Shown here: positions 1 to 10,427 of the stretch, in pieces
How the letters are laid out: every line of letters begins with the position of its first letter
Position numbering within the stretch: the stretch's first letter is position 1
Assembly: GCF_902806685.2 (NCBI RefSeq)
Contig: NC_048552.1
Coordinates: 10,381,662-10,445,661, forward strand
DNA from: Maniola hyperantus
Lineage: Eukaryota; Arthropoda; Insecta; Lepidoptera; Nymphalidae
Direction: 5' to 3'
Length of the DNA stretch: 64,000 nt
Position numbers and translations under genes: made by a program
The notes under the pieces: model-generated
Seen by the model: the letters and a program-made list of their open reading frames with translations, nothing else
What the model was told of the DNA's origin: nothing
Database searches by the model: none

Positions 1-906
1 GCCATTTCTAAACCTGTACCTATCTATATCATCTTGTAATTATTTAAATCGCATAAAGAGTGGGCAAGTAGGTAGTAGATTTTGCTCCTACATAATTTTC
101 AATGTCACAGTTTTTTTGAGTTAGGTCACTTTCGTATTAGATGCGGCGTTAATGCATTTTGTAAATATTCATCGAATTGTAATTGTAACGAATACGTTCT
201 ACTTTTTAGTATTAAGGTATTCTATGTGTAGACTTAAGTGAAACCGTGTTTTTGTTTTTCAACTCTATATTTTTTAAAATTTGTAAATGTTTATGATTGT
301 AGTAGATGCAAAAATCAATGCAACAACATTCATTATAACAAAAATTAAGCTACAAACTCACTGCACATGCTATACCATAGCAGGAGATAAACTATAAAGA
401 ATAGGTTTCCTACTAAGTAGTTTCAAAACATCGAATGTCTGTCTTTTTGTTATGCGGCTTAACCTCGCTAGATTTGGCTAGATAGCAGACTTTGGCGAAA
501 CTTGGCAAAATAATGCTTAGGTGGGTACATTTTAAAGACGGATTGTTATCACAGAACAATAATTTAGATCCATGGAAAAAAGAAAATTGGGCACGTGAAC
601 GAAATCGAAAAAATAGTTACAGCCATAGAGCTATTTATGGTTACAGCGCAGAATATTTACTTAAATAATAACAACTTCCAGGGAAGGGTAAAACTACTAT
701 ATTATATTTGGTTTGGCGCTAGAGTGAGTACCTAACTTAATCAAATTACGGATCATTCTAATTAACGTAAAAATGGTCTCCTGTCATGGTTTAGTATTAG
801 CTGTACAAAATAGGTATCTTATGAATTATCGCAACAGGTAACAGCAAAGGCAAGAAAATGGTCACGTTCGATATCGTTTATTTGCTAAAAACCTTTTAAA
901 TTACAC
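1..906. other. AT-rich flank, no gene seen
   Basis: I find no open frame, splice-flanked exon, tRNA-like motif or terminal inverted repeat in this stretch. It ends at the TA dinucleotide that flanks the left DD82E element. Confidence 0.5.
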
Positions 907-3075
907 TAGCGGCACGCTATGATGGCCGGTTTGACACATTACAATAGTGATGTGGAATGTCAATTTATTCTCGAACAAAAAACAATTAAGTTTTGTTTTT
1001 GTACCTGATTAAATAGGTTTAATAAAACAAAAATGTATATGTTTATTTAATTTATTTGAACGAACTGAATATTTGAACGAAAATGAATATACATACTTTA
1101 TATGCACACAAGAAACATATGAATACAAAAGATACCGAAAAAGGTGCCACAAAAGGCCATAATTAATCAGATTCGTCCATACTACTATTTTCACTGTCGT
1201 CACTGCTATCATCACATACATTAATAATTATATGTTCGTTTTCTATAATATTATCTATTTTCACATCTCTTTCATAATCTTCCCTTATTAATTTAACAGT
1301 TCTATTCACAACCTTTTCCCAGTCTCCTTTAGTCACATGTTCACAAGCTTCTTCTAATAATTTTAGCATTTTTTTTGTGGTAAATGGGGGTTCTGTATTG
1401 TGTCTTGCAGCATATCCCTTAATTTGAGCCCACACCAACTCAATCGCATTATACTCACAATGGTAAGGCGGTAACCGTATAACTCTGTGCCCATGTTCTA
1501 ATGCTATTTCGTCAATGACGTATCGGATCTTGGTTGGTTTGTTTTCTTTTAAAAGACGTACTAATTCCGCTTTTAACATATTCATGTTTGCATCTACGCC
1601 ATTTTTACGAAGCCATGCGACGATATCAGCTTTCTTTTGGGATTGGGCAGGTGGCTTGTCAATTTGCATCGAGTGGTATGGGGCGTTGTCCATAATTATA
1701 ATAGATGGTTCAGGGAGGCTACACAACATTGAGGTAAACCATTCAGTAAACTTTTCTCCATTCATGTCTTCATGATAGTCTCCAGTGGTTTTTGACGCAA
1801 AAGCCATGAGAGAACCTTCGACAAACCCGTTGATGGTTCCGGCGTGACAAATTATAAGTCGCGATCCTTTTCCTACAGGAACTTTGGAAGTAGATGCTGC
1901 TGTGTCATCGTTCCAAGAACGGCCTACAGTATGGTTAGCATTAAGCCATGTTTCATCCAAGAACACAACATTTTGCCAATTTTTGATTTCTTTCACTTGC
2001 CGTAAAAAAGTATACCTTGCCATCGCTATATCAAATCTTTCCATCAATATTTTGCGTTTGTTACATTTTTTGTATCGAAATCCAATGGTCTTCAAAATCT
2101 TCGTTAAAGAACTTTCCCCACCGAAGAATAATCCAGCTTCCTTCAGTGAATGCACCAACTTTTTTCTTGTTGGATACTCCTTCTGTAAATAGTAGCCGTA
2201 AACATGTCTTCGGATAGCATCGGCATCAAAGCTATCGATGCCTACGACTGGTTTTGCTCGTTTTCTCTTTTTTTGGTGTGTGAAGTTTATTTTCTTCTGT
2301 GCCAGTCTCGCCATATTTTTTTTTAGTTATCCGTCTAACAGTTCGTTGTCCAATATTAAGCGCATCAGCTACGCGTTCAACCACTGACGTTATAGGTAAA
2401 ATTGGCCCTCCATTTTGAGCTTCACGATCGAAATAGTTACGAAGGCGTATTAGGAACTCACGTGTCTGACTATTTAGAACAGTTCTCTGCGTACGTTCGG
2501 TCATATCGACGAAATCCACAACAAAGGGCTTGAACAGAGTCCAAATTAACGAGCAAGGGTCAACAGTAATGCAGTATCAATATTTGAAATCCAAAGCCAG
2601 GTCAAAACTATATCACAATCGCATTGCACTGACAGTTTATACTTTTCGAAGCAACGTCAATTCGAAACTGCTTTGTTTTGCATTGAGCATTGACGCGAGT
2701 TTGCCGGAGGTAGTAGTTGTGCTAGCCAGCGATCCTATGTGACGATCGTATTAGATTCCATTTTTAAAAATTTATTGATATTTTTTTGCGATTTCAGAGG
2801 TTTGTCCACATAGTGAAAATTGTTCATATTCACAAGTACATTCACCCCTTAAATGGTGCAAACTGATTTTTCTACACTTGTATACATTTAAGAAATCAAT
2901 TTAATAAATAAATTTTGAGTCCTAAACCTAAAACTACATTCGATAAAATTTATGAATCTCTGCACATCACTATCGTCAATAAAGTAATACAATTATTTCC
3001 TTCAAAGTCGTTATCAATTAATACGGAACTTCATGAGCGGACAAACGTCAAACCGGCCATCATAGCGTGCCGCTA
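907..3075 (-). mobile_element. IS630/Tc1/mariner DD82E ('Sailor'-type) element, copy 1 (frameshifted)
   Basis: The element proper is 909-3073 (2165 bp). It has perfect 27-bp terminal inverted repeats starting GCGGCACGCTATGATGGCCG and is flanked by TA at 907-908 and 3074-3075. Its transposase gene reads on the minus strand. Translated frames match the copy at 59547-61710 residue for residue, and total length differs by one base. The extra base lies in the T run 2268-2274 (7 here, 6 A in the sense strand of the other copy) and breaks the reading frame. Assignment to the ITm superfamily rests on the TA duplication, the inverted repeats and the DDE transposase; the name 'Sailor' rests on the DD82E spacing and my recall of that group. 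Confidence 0.93.
1163..2504 (-). pseudogene. DD82E transposase, disrupted by +1 frameshift
   Basis: The gene reads from the ATG at 2504 down to the stop at 1163. The first part (helix-turn-helix region, about 76 residues) is in one frame. The extra base in the homopolymer 2268-2274 then shifts the frame, at the Lys/Arg-rich stretch KKRKRAKP. The remainder, including both catalytic aspartates (LDETW and IIMDNAPYHS contexts) and the glutamate (NAIELVW), is intact in the second frame. Without the extra base it would match the 446-residue protein of the right-hand copy. It could be a young pseudogene or a homopolymer sequencing error. The longer frames beginning upstream of 2504 start with GTG and are not expected starts in a eukaryote. 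Confidence 0.9.
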
Positions 3076-5361
3076 GTTTAATATTGAAATGCTGTTATTT
3101 TGGAAACAATATATTCTTGTATGTGAACATGGACATGATTTGGGGCCTAGTAACAAGGTAATATGAGCTTTGAGAGTATATATTAAGAACTCGGACGATT
3201 ATGAAAGACTAGCAGTAGAAGGACAGTTTGACACATTTTATTTGTGTTGAATAAAAATGACAAAAATCAGACGTGTTAATTCGTGGTGTTAATACTGGTA
3301 AGTACTTTAAGCTAAAAGGAGCATATAAATATTTTAAACGTAACATACAAACACAGATGTCGAATACTTTGAATTAAACGCATTTCGTACAATCTGCGTT
3401 TAGAGCACGCAGCCTGTATTTATACGCACCAGAGAACGTTTTAATTAAAGCCACTAATTTTTCAAGTCAAATAGCTTAGCTTTCGCTTACAATGGAAGGC
3501 TACCTTAAATATTATATTTTTGTCTCTCGTATTCCTTTGTGATAATTCATAAGAATATGATCGATTGCAAAGTCCAGCACTTTTAGTAACGAAATGCATA
3601 CACTTCACCAAAATATCAGATTTGTATTACTAAGGAATTTTAGTAAATAAATTATTGACTGGTGCTTTCACAATAATTGTACGTTTTATTTATTACCTAC
3701 CTCTTTATTGTACTTTTACATGTTTTCAAAATAAAGCAGTTGGAACCATATACGTCGAATTCGTCCATATTCGTCTCACTGGATGGTTCGTACAAAATGT
3801 ACTCTGCAGGATTCTGACAAATATGACTTAGGTACCTACTTTTTATTCAAGTGTGCTGTACTTCTGGTCACTGTGGTTGCAGCACACTCTTGGTGACGAA
3901 ATAATTTTTTTGCTCAAATATTTAACTCGAGTCTAGATGACTTTGGCCGCAAGCCTGTAGGTATAGAGAGAGAGAGAGAGAGCCAGCGCTAAAAGCTGAA
4001 AGTTTCCCTGCATATTGTCCCCAACACTGGGAGGAACGTTTGTTTGGATCGTGATGGCTTTGGGAGATAACAGATAATAAAGATGTAAAAATCTCACGTC
4101 AAAGTATAAAGTCTAATGTTTATATTTTTTTCAGAATAGTAGGTACTTACCTATTACAAATCACGTCATGCATTACCAGACACTTGTTGTGGCAACCCCC
4201 AGCCTTAGCATCACGATACTAAGTGTTTGGCAATGCTTAAAACGTGATTTCTAAGATTCTTCTGATGAAATAGCTATTATAAAATAATGAAGGTCTGGGA
4301 TGCACTGGCTCTTAGTCCAGTAACTAACCAAGCTACCGCCAATTAATTTAATTTAAACACTTATTTAAAAAATGAAAACTTTTTCGAAAAAATCTAGGTA
4401 GGTAGGTACTCAACCGATTTTAACAGGAGTTTCAAACGAGGTAAGAAATAAAAAAAGTTTATTCATCAATTGTATATTTGATATCAAATCTTAGTACATA
4501 TAACACAGCTTAACAAACTTGAAAATAAGTATACAATTAACACTACTTTCACCATCGAGTAGGTAGCTATTGTGTTGTGAGTACAAGTAGGTACGAGATA
4601 GAGGTGAGATCCAACGAACAATGTTATAGTTATTTAGGTAATTACATAAAACATAACAGATAAAAGTATCGCTATGTCACAGAATCCAGCGTTGCAAACT
4701 TAAACTCTTGTGGTTGAGCACAATTAATTATTTTTACTATAGCTAGGCCATTACGAATGTGCGAAGTGGGTCATAAAACATTTTTATCAGACCTCTCGCT
4801 CTCACTTATAGGCCTTATGGAACTGGAACATGATGCTCTCGTGTTGTGTGTAACAGTAAAAAAGGATTTGTCGATAGCCGATCAATAAGCCGGTTATTAA
4901 GAGCGAGGGGAAACAATACAAAATTAGCTACCAGCTAACGGTATGCCTTTATTGATAACGACTTCTGCAGTATTCTTACAACCCTATGATCATCATGATT
5001 TATGGCCCAGTTCGCACGTTCATAATGGCGCAACTATAATAGTTTACCTCATGATGACCGCTGCTCCTTTGCTGTAGTAGTGAGTGTACCAATAAGCGTT
5101 AACGCATTTGTGTGCGTAACGTAAACCGCGTCGCGGTTGAAACTAAGCGCCACGCACACTATAACAATGTGTCCGTGTGCGCTCACAGAAACAGCGAAAC
5201 GGTCTTCGTGAACTAGAATATCTATTAGGACATAATATTAGGAAGTGACCTAGGAATGCACTTAAAAAAAAGAATATTAGCCAAGTTAATAATGCTGATT
5301 AATATTCCCCTTTCCCCTCCAACTAAGCGTAAAGCTTGTGCTAGGAGTAGGTACGACAGTA
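3076..5361. other. Intergenic, AT-rich; (AG)9 microsatellite at 3965-3982
   Basis: No exon-like or transposon-like structure was recognised apart from a perfect (AG)9 tract at 3965-3982. Scattered GTAGGTA/TACCTAC motifs occur, as elsewhere in the window. Confidence 0.45.
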
Positions 5362-5436
5362 GTGCAATGGGTCGGGTTTGAACCGGCGACCTTTCGGATT
5401 TCAGTCCGCTCCTTTAACCGTTGAGCTATCGAGGCA
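5320..5436 (-). repeat. tRNA-Phe-like SINE
   Basis: On the minus strand, 5434-5362 reads like a tRNA. It has an acceptor-side GCCTCGATAGCTCAACGGTT (A-box region), an anticodon-loop-like CTGAAAT (GAA, Phe) and a B box GGTTCAAACCC (5384-5374). The anticodon arm is one base short and the acceptor ends do not pair well, so it is a tRNA-derived SINE rather than a functional tRNA gene. The non-tRNA body continues to about 5320. Confidence 0.7.
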
Positions 5437-5763
5437 TCTTATTTTAGTTACTTAAAAGAGATAAGATTTTTCGAGATATGTCCTTTTAGACGTTTTGAGA
5501 GATGTGTCCTTGTTGAATTATTTTGAGTCATTAAATGGTTTTACACACATTTAATATGACTATACCATACATTAGATACTAGGCACATTAAAAACTAACA
5601 CATCGAACATATAAATTACGAAAACACATTTAGTTAATTCTACAATAATAACAAATAACAATAATAAAATTGTCATGCTAGTTTTTAATTTAATTTTTAC
5701 TACTGAACCATCTGCGTATTTAATGACACATACCTAAGTAGGTAAGTAAAATATTTATCTAAA

Positions 5764-5930
5764 GTCCGGTTTCAATATTCAGTCTATCTGCAGAGTCGAT
5801 AAGTTATTTAGCAAAGTCGTTATTTGTCAAGAAATGTACAGTTTTTTGATAAATAACAACGTTGTTACCAAAGTATCTAACTTGTATATCGTCAGATTAT
5901 AAATATAGATTGAATATTGAAACCCGACGT
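5764..5930. mobile_element. MITE-like element with imperfect inverted ends
   Basis: The left end CCGGTTTCAATATTCAGTCT and the reverse complement of the right end, CGGGTTTCAATATTCAATCT, match with few differences. The roughly 165-bp interior has no coding capacity. Superfamily not determined; target duplication unclear. Confidence 0.5.
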
Positions 5931-6317
5931 AAGATAAAATTTTGCTGTAATTAAGGCCGTAATTTCAGCCTACGTTTGTCATTTTCCTGATCATTTATGC
6001 CATTAATTTTGATTTTTACGGAGATGCAGCAGAAGTAAAACCCCTGAATTCTGAGAAGAATCTTAAAATTTAAGAGGACCTTACGCTTCGGGTATTAAGA
6101 CGTTTCTGGCATTTTGTCCTACAGTAACGACAAAAAACTTTAAGATGCTCTTAAGAATTAAAATTATCATTTCAGTATTTAGCCGATAGAGACAATACTC
6201 GTAAATAACATCGAATGAGAAACACATACCTACATATTGTTCAATTAAATATTTTTGGCGGCTGAAAAAGCTGAGAGAGCTGGTCCGCGCAGGTAGACGG
6301 GTACATCGAAAGACAGT

Positions 6318-6590
6318 CATCTCAACCCATAACGAGGAAGCAAGAGTCTCCTCTCAGATTAAGAAGAGTTTAGAGCTTTAGGCCATACCTAGTCCACCAC
6401 GCTGACCAAGTGCTGATTGACAGACTTCACAGAGTTTGCGACTTTGAGAACATTATGGGGAACTCTCAGACAGGTTTTTAACAATATTCACCGTTAAAGC
6501 AAGTGATGATTAATAATTACTTGAACGCACATAAATCAGAAAAGTTAGAGGCGCGTGTCCGGGATTAAATCCCGGATCCTCGACGACGAC
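6318..6590 (-). repeat. tRNA-Arg-like SINE, degenerate copy
   Basis: It shares the body of the family seen at 20413 and 41221: 'ccaccacgctgaccaagtgc', 'tttgagaacattatgg', 'gttaaagcaagtgat', 'aaagttagaggcgcgtg'. The tRNA-like head at the right end has decayed. Short inverted motifs GGCGGCTGA (about 6257) and TCAGCCGCC (about 6648) lie on either side, possibly from an older element around it. Confidence 0.65.
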
Positions 6591-7600
6591 AACAAACCAG
6601 TGACGAATCCAAAATAATATCTCGTTGCGATGCGATATAGTGACTTCTCAGCCGCCAACAAAATAAGTTTGAATTAAAGAGTAGGAGATCTACTTAGAGA
6701 GTCGATACGATACGTCTCAAGCTTAAATATTAAAAATGCTTTTATTTATACATTATACAACTATATTGTCATTTTAATACAACTATACACGGACGTCTCT
6801 TTGATATTATCTAGCTGACGTTACAAATATTTTTACAGCTGAAAAACTTATCTTTAACGGCGGTCTGCCCGTCGCTCGCTCCATACAAACTGGTTTGATA
6901 CTGAACTGAATATTAACCAATCAAACTCGATGCTATAATATTATATTACGTTCTAGAAAATCTATGGTTGTGGGTTCATGGATTGTCAGATAAAAATAAC
7001 TGCCTAGTTTTAAAATTACACGGGTTTAAAGATTTGTATGTTTGAAGCCTTGTTTTGAAACTGAATATTTTAACGGAAATCTGTAAAACCACAGACATAT
7101 TAGATCCTCGAATGTATGTACTAAATTTCATTTGAGTTTGACGAGTACCTTTACAAATGCGAGCCAAACTACGTTTGTTTGGAAAGCACTATGAATAAAA
7201 CCCTCTTAAAATTTAGGAAACGATGCAGCCTCCACTAGCGTTAGTTTTAGTTAACGCAAAAACGGAAACACGTGTCGAATATTTTTACATACATGTATGT
7301 ACAAAATTTCAAAAATATTTAATGAAAATTTACGAAGTTATAAGCTTGTTGTGTTTCATCGCATTGCATTGTCATCGCAAAAAAATGGTCACCCCAAGCG
7401 AGCGGCTGTGAGCGAACGAGACGAATAGCCGGGTCCACACCGGACGATCCATCAATCCCGCGATCCGCGATCCAGGATCGCGGAGCGTGGATCGTGGATC
7501 GTGTTATGCCGATCCACTCTTGGAAACTTGCGATCCCAAATATGCGCTCCAAGCGATCCTAAGGCGATCCGTGATTCAGCCAGTCTAACTCTTGTACGAT

Positions 7601-9671
7601 ATGGAGTCACACGTACAACGGCGGCGTCTTGCCGTTGCAGCAGTAACTTTTATTTTGCTTAAATGCTTGCGCAAAAAATCACAAAAAAGAAAACGACGGT
7701 TTTGGGTGAAACAAATTTACAAAAATCGCTTGGAATCTGGGACTCAGCTGTACGCAGAGTTAGTGTCAGATAAAGTTGAACACAATTTTGCAAGAATGAA
7801 TGCTAATCAATTTGAGATATTGTGTTCATTATTAAATAACAAGCTAAGAAAGAATGATACAAATTATAGAGATGCCATTACTGTGAAGGAAAGATTATTA
7901 CTAACATTGAGATTTTTAGCAACTGGAGATTCGTACGTCAGTTTGCAGTATCTGTTCCGCATTTCCAAACAGTCTATATCGATAATTATTCCTGAAGTTT
8001 GTGAAGCCATCATTGACCTGTTAAATGATTATGTAAAGGTAAGTAAAACCATACTTTATTACTCAATAAAAAAGTAGTGTATTACAATCATAATTTAAAG
8101 AAGTAACATGTTTACAATTATTAATTATTTTTTGAAAACATGATATAGGTAGGTACTTATTTAATTCGGTGGTGACTGTGGAAGTGAATAATCCTGAGGT
8201 TTCAGAAACTGGGACTGCGATGAATTGGAGGCTAGATGAGCAGACGGTGATGTCTGTGGAATTGGAGCTGGATAATTTTGAGGTTGTAGAGACTGGGACT
8301 GTGATGAAGTGGATGCTATTGGTGTGCCAGGGTATGAATTAGTGTAATATCCATAATTGCTATCCCCATATCTTCCTGTGTCAGCTTGAAAAATAACTTG
8401 GCATATAGCATTTTTGACATTAACTAATGTTACTGCATCATATTTCCGCAATTCAGTAGATATATACTGCCCGAAAGCAATGTAAGAATCAGTTTCCGGT
8501 TGTGGTGGCTGAGCACATTGTTGCAGAAGTTGGAAAGCCTCTGAAAGAGTTTCATCTGATATGTCATCTGCATTATTAGAAGTAGTTTTCTTTCTTTTTT
8601 TTGTTCTTTTGTTTGTTGTTTGGACACTGGATTGTGCATTCTGATCATTCTGCTCGCTACTCTGATCTGTGTGGTGGTTGGCTCTCTCCGGTTGTGTGTC
8701 ACTAGTAATGTTACTGTTCTCGTTTTCGCTCACTGTAGTATTAACTTCAAGTTCCCCATCAGTCGTATCAGATTCTACCTGTAACAACAATTATTATTAC
8801 TATTTACTGCTTATTCTTATTTTCAGCTTTATATTATAATTAAGATCTCCTTTATTTTCAGGTGCCGTCAACTAAAGAAGAATGGCGTACAGTTTCTCAG
8901 CAATTCGAGAATAAGTGGAATTTCCCACACGTGATAGGAGCGATGGACGGCAAACACGTCGCTATACAATCGCCTTTTAATAGTGGCAACGACTTTGATA
9001 ATTACAAATTATTTCCTAGTATTGTTCTTTTTGCATTAGTAGATGCAAATTATAGGTTCCTGCATGTGAATGTTGGGACTAAAGGCAGAATATCAGATGG
9101 AGGCGTGTTCAAAAGCACAAATTTATATAAAAAACTTGAAAAAAAAGAGCTAAATATTCCTCCACCGGAGATATTGCAAGTTCCCTATAAAATTGAGGTA
9201 CCCTATTATATACTAGGTGATAAAGCTTTTCAGCTTAATGATTATACTATGAAACCATACGATGGTACACGGGAAAGGGGTTCTTGTGAAAGAATTTTCA
9301 ACTACCGACTGTCAAGAGCACGTAGAGTAGTTGAAAACGCGTTTGGAGTACTTAGTTCTGTCTACAGAGTCCTGCGTAAACCTATGCTTTTGGAACCAGA
9401 AACTGCGACTAAAGTCGTGCTGGCAACGGTTCATCTATATAACTACTTACGCAGTAATCCTAACTTTATATCGCCAGGAACGTTTGATACAGTACAGGAG
9501 AATGGAGATGTAATACCTGGAAGCTGGCGAAATGAACCGCCATCACAATCGCTACAACCGATGGCCGTCGTACCAAGAAGAGCAACAGAAAATGCCACTA
9601 CAATACGGTCCCACTTAGCAAGACACTTTGTTACAAACCATACAATAGTTTGGCAAAATGAATATCAGTAA
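7601..9671 (+). CDS. Harbinger transposase (HARBI1/DDE_4-like), two exons
   Basis: Exons 7601-8038 and 8862-9671 are separated by an intron with donor GTAAGT (8039) and acceptor TTTTCAG (ending 8861), in phase 0. The joined protein is 415 residues, typical of HARBI1-like nucleases. The first half has a basic N-terminus (KKSQKRKRR) and a helix-turn-helix-like segment (about residues 90-140: ERLLLTLRFLATGDSYVSLQ). The second half carries the nuclease: D175 in GAMDGKHVAI, conserved D207 in ALVDANY, D266 in YILGDKAFQL, and E304 in RRVVENAFGVL. The start is the ATG at 7601; the frame is open a few codons further upstream but without ATG. It probably cuts and joins the element ends together with the MADF-type partner encoded on the other strand. 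Confidence 0.93.
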
Positions 9672-10188
9672 ACTAATAGCTCACAATATGTTCCAATGTA
9701 TCGCGTGTGGTTCCGGGTTCATTTTTATCCGCCATAAAGTCGAAGTCATCATACGCAAACCACTTTGATTTATATGTATCTTGAGCACCTGAAATAAACA
9801 AGTTACTCATTAAAATAACCACGTGTATTTCTAACAGCTTAAATGTAAAAAGCGAAATCACGTGAAATCCACAGTAAATATTATGATGTAATTACTTATA
9901 ATAAAATATATAATTTTAATACCTACAGATAAAAAGTAGCTTTGTTTTCTTACCGGATCCAGTTATACGGCTTTGCTTCTCTCTGTGTTTCTCCCTTCTG
10001 TAGCCTCCCGCCAGAGATCGCATTTTTTTCTTTAGGTTCTCGATCGACTTATTCCCCATTTCACGAGAAATCTGACACCAAGCATCATCTCTAACACCTC
10101 TATTGGTGTAATTAGAATCTTTGGGATCCCATAAACATTTAAATTCTTTATAAAGCGATATCAAACGGCGACTTTCTGAGATGTCCAT
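8161..10188 (-). CDS. Harbinger-encoded MADF/BESS-type DNA-binding protein, three exons
   Basis: Exons on the minus strand are 10188-9954, 9788-9685 and 8778-8161, with donors GTAAGA and GTGAGC and acceptors TTTCAG and GTTACAG. Phases are consistent and the joined protein has 318 residues. Residues about 5-100 fit a MADF (Myb/SANT-like) domain: LISLYKEFKCLWDPKDSNY, then a basic helix KKKMRSLAGGYRREKHREK, then SKWFAYDDFDF. Exon 3 has an acidic/Ser-Asn-rich linker, a nuclear-localisation-like KRTKKRKK, and a segment (YIAFGQYISTELRKYDAV...) resembling a BESS motif. It ends in Gln/Ser/Pro-rich sequence. It is the usual second protein of Harbinger elements, thought to bind DNA and aid nuclear entry of the transposase. 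Exon 3 lies wholly inside the transposase intron. Confidence 0.88.
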
Positions 10189-10424
10189 GGCGAGGTGGAT
10201 CGCGCGAACCAACACAACCGTCCACACCGCGCGCATCACGCAACTGAGGCACCTTTGAGGCTGGCACAAAAACCGACCGCACACGGATCGCGCGAGGTAG
10301 GGAGCGCGCGCTCCAATACGTGCGCATGGATCGCGCGCGGCACGTCCACACCGCCTGCATCTTTGGATCGCGCTGCTGCCGCGCGCGATCGGAGCGCGAT
10401 GGATCGTCCGGTGTGGACCCGGCT
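10189..10424. promoter_or_regulatory. Harbinger right subterminal region, GC-rich motif cluster
   Basis: It contains repeated GGATCGCG/GATCGCGC words and two internal copies of GTCCACACCG (near 10219 and 10344), the core of the terminal inverted repeat. It directly precedes the start of the MADF-type gene. Likely roles, by inference, are transposase or partner binding sites and promoter of the minus-strand gene. Open frames across it are by-products of GC richness. Confidence 0.6.
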
Positions 10425-10427
10425 AAT

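Larger units (their letters stand above)
7427..10424. mobile_element. Complete PIF/Harbinger DNA transposon (2998 bp)
   Basis: The terminal inverted repeats are 27 bp and perfect, beginning AGCCGGGTCCACACCGGACG, with a direct AAT at each side (7424-7426 and 10425-10427). A 3-bp duplication fits the superfamily, though TWA is more usual than AAT. Inside are the two expected genes: a DDE transposase on + and a MADF-type DNA-binding protein on -. Both ends are GC-rich and packed with GGATCG/GATCGCG and GTCCACACCG motifs, unlike the AT-rich surroundings. Both genes read open through all exons, so the copy looks potentially autonomous. Confidence 0.93.

Noticed and set aside
2530..2742. 70-codon frame upstream of and divergent from the transposase in copy 1 (mirrored at 59878-60090)
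   Set aside because: No family resemblance. It is present in both copies only because the elements are identical, and it is probably a chance frame in the 5' region.
5362..5434. tRNA-Phe gene
   Set aside because: The anticodon arm is short by one base and acceptor pairing is poor, with a SINE-like body attached.
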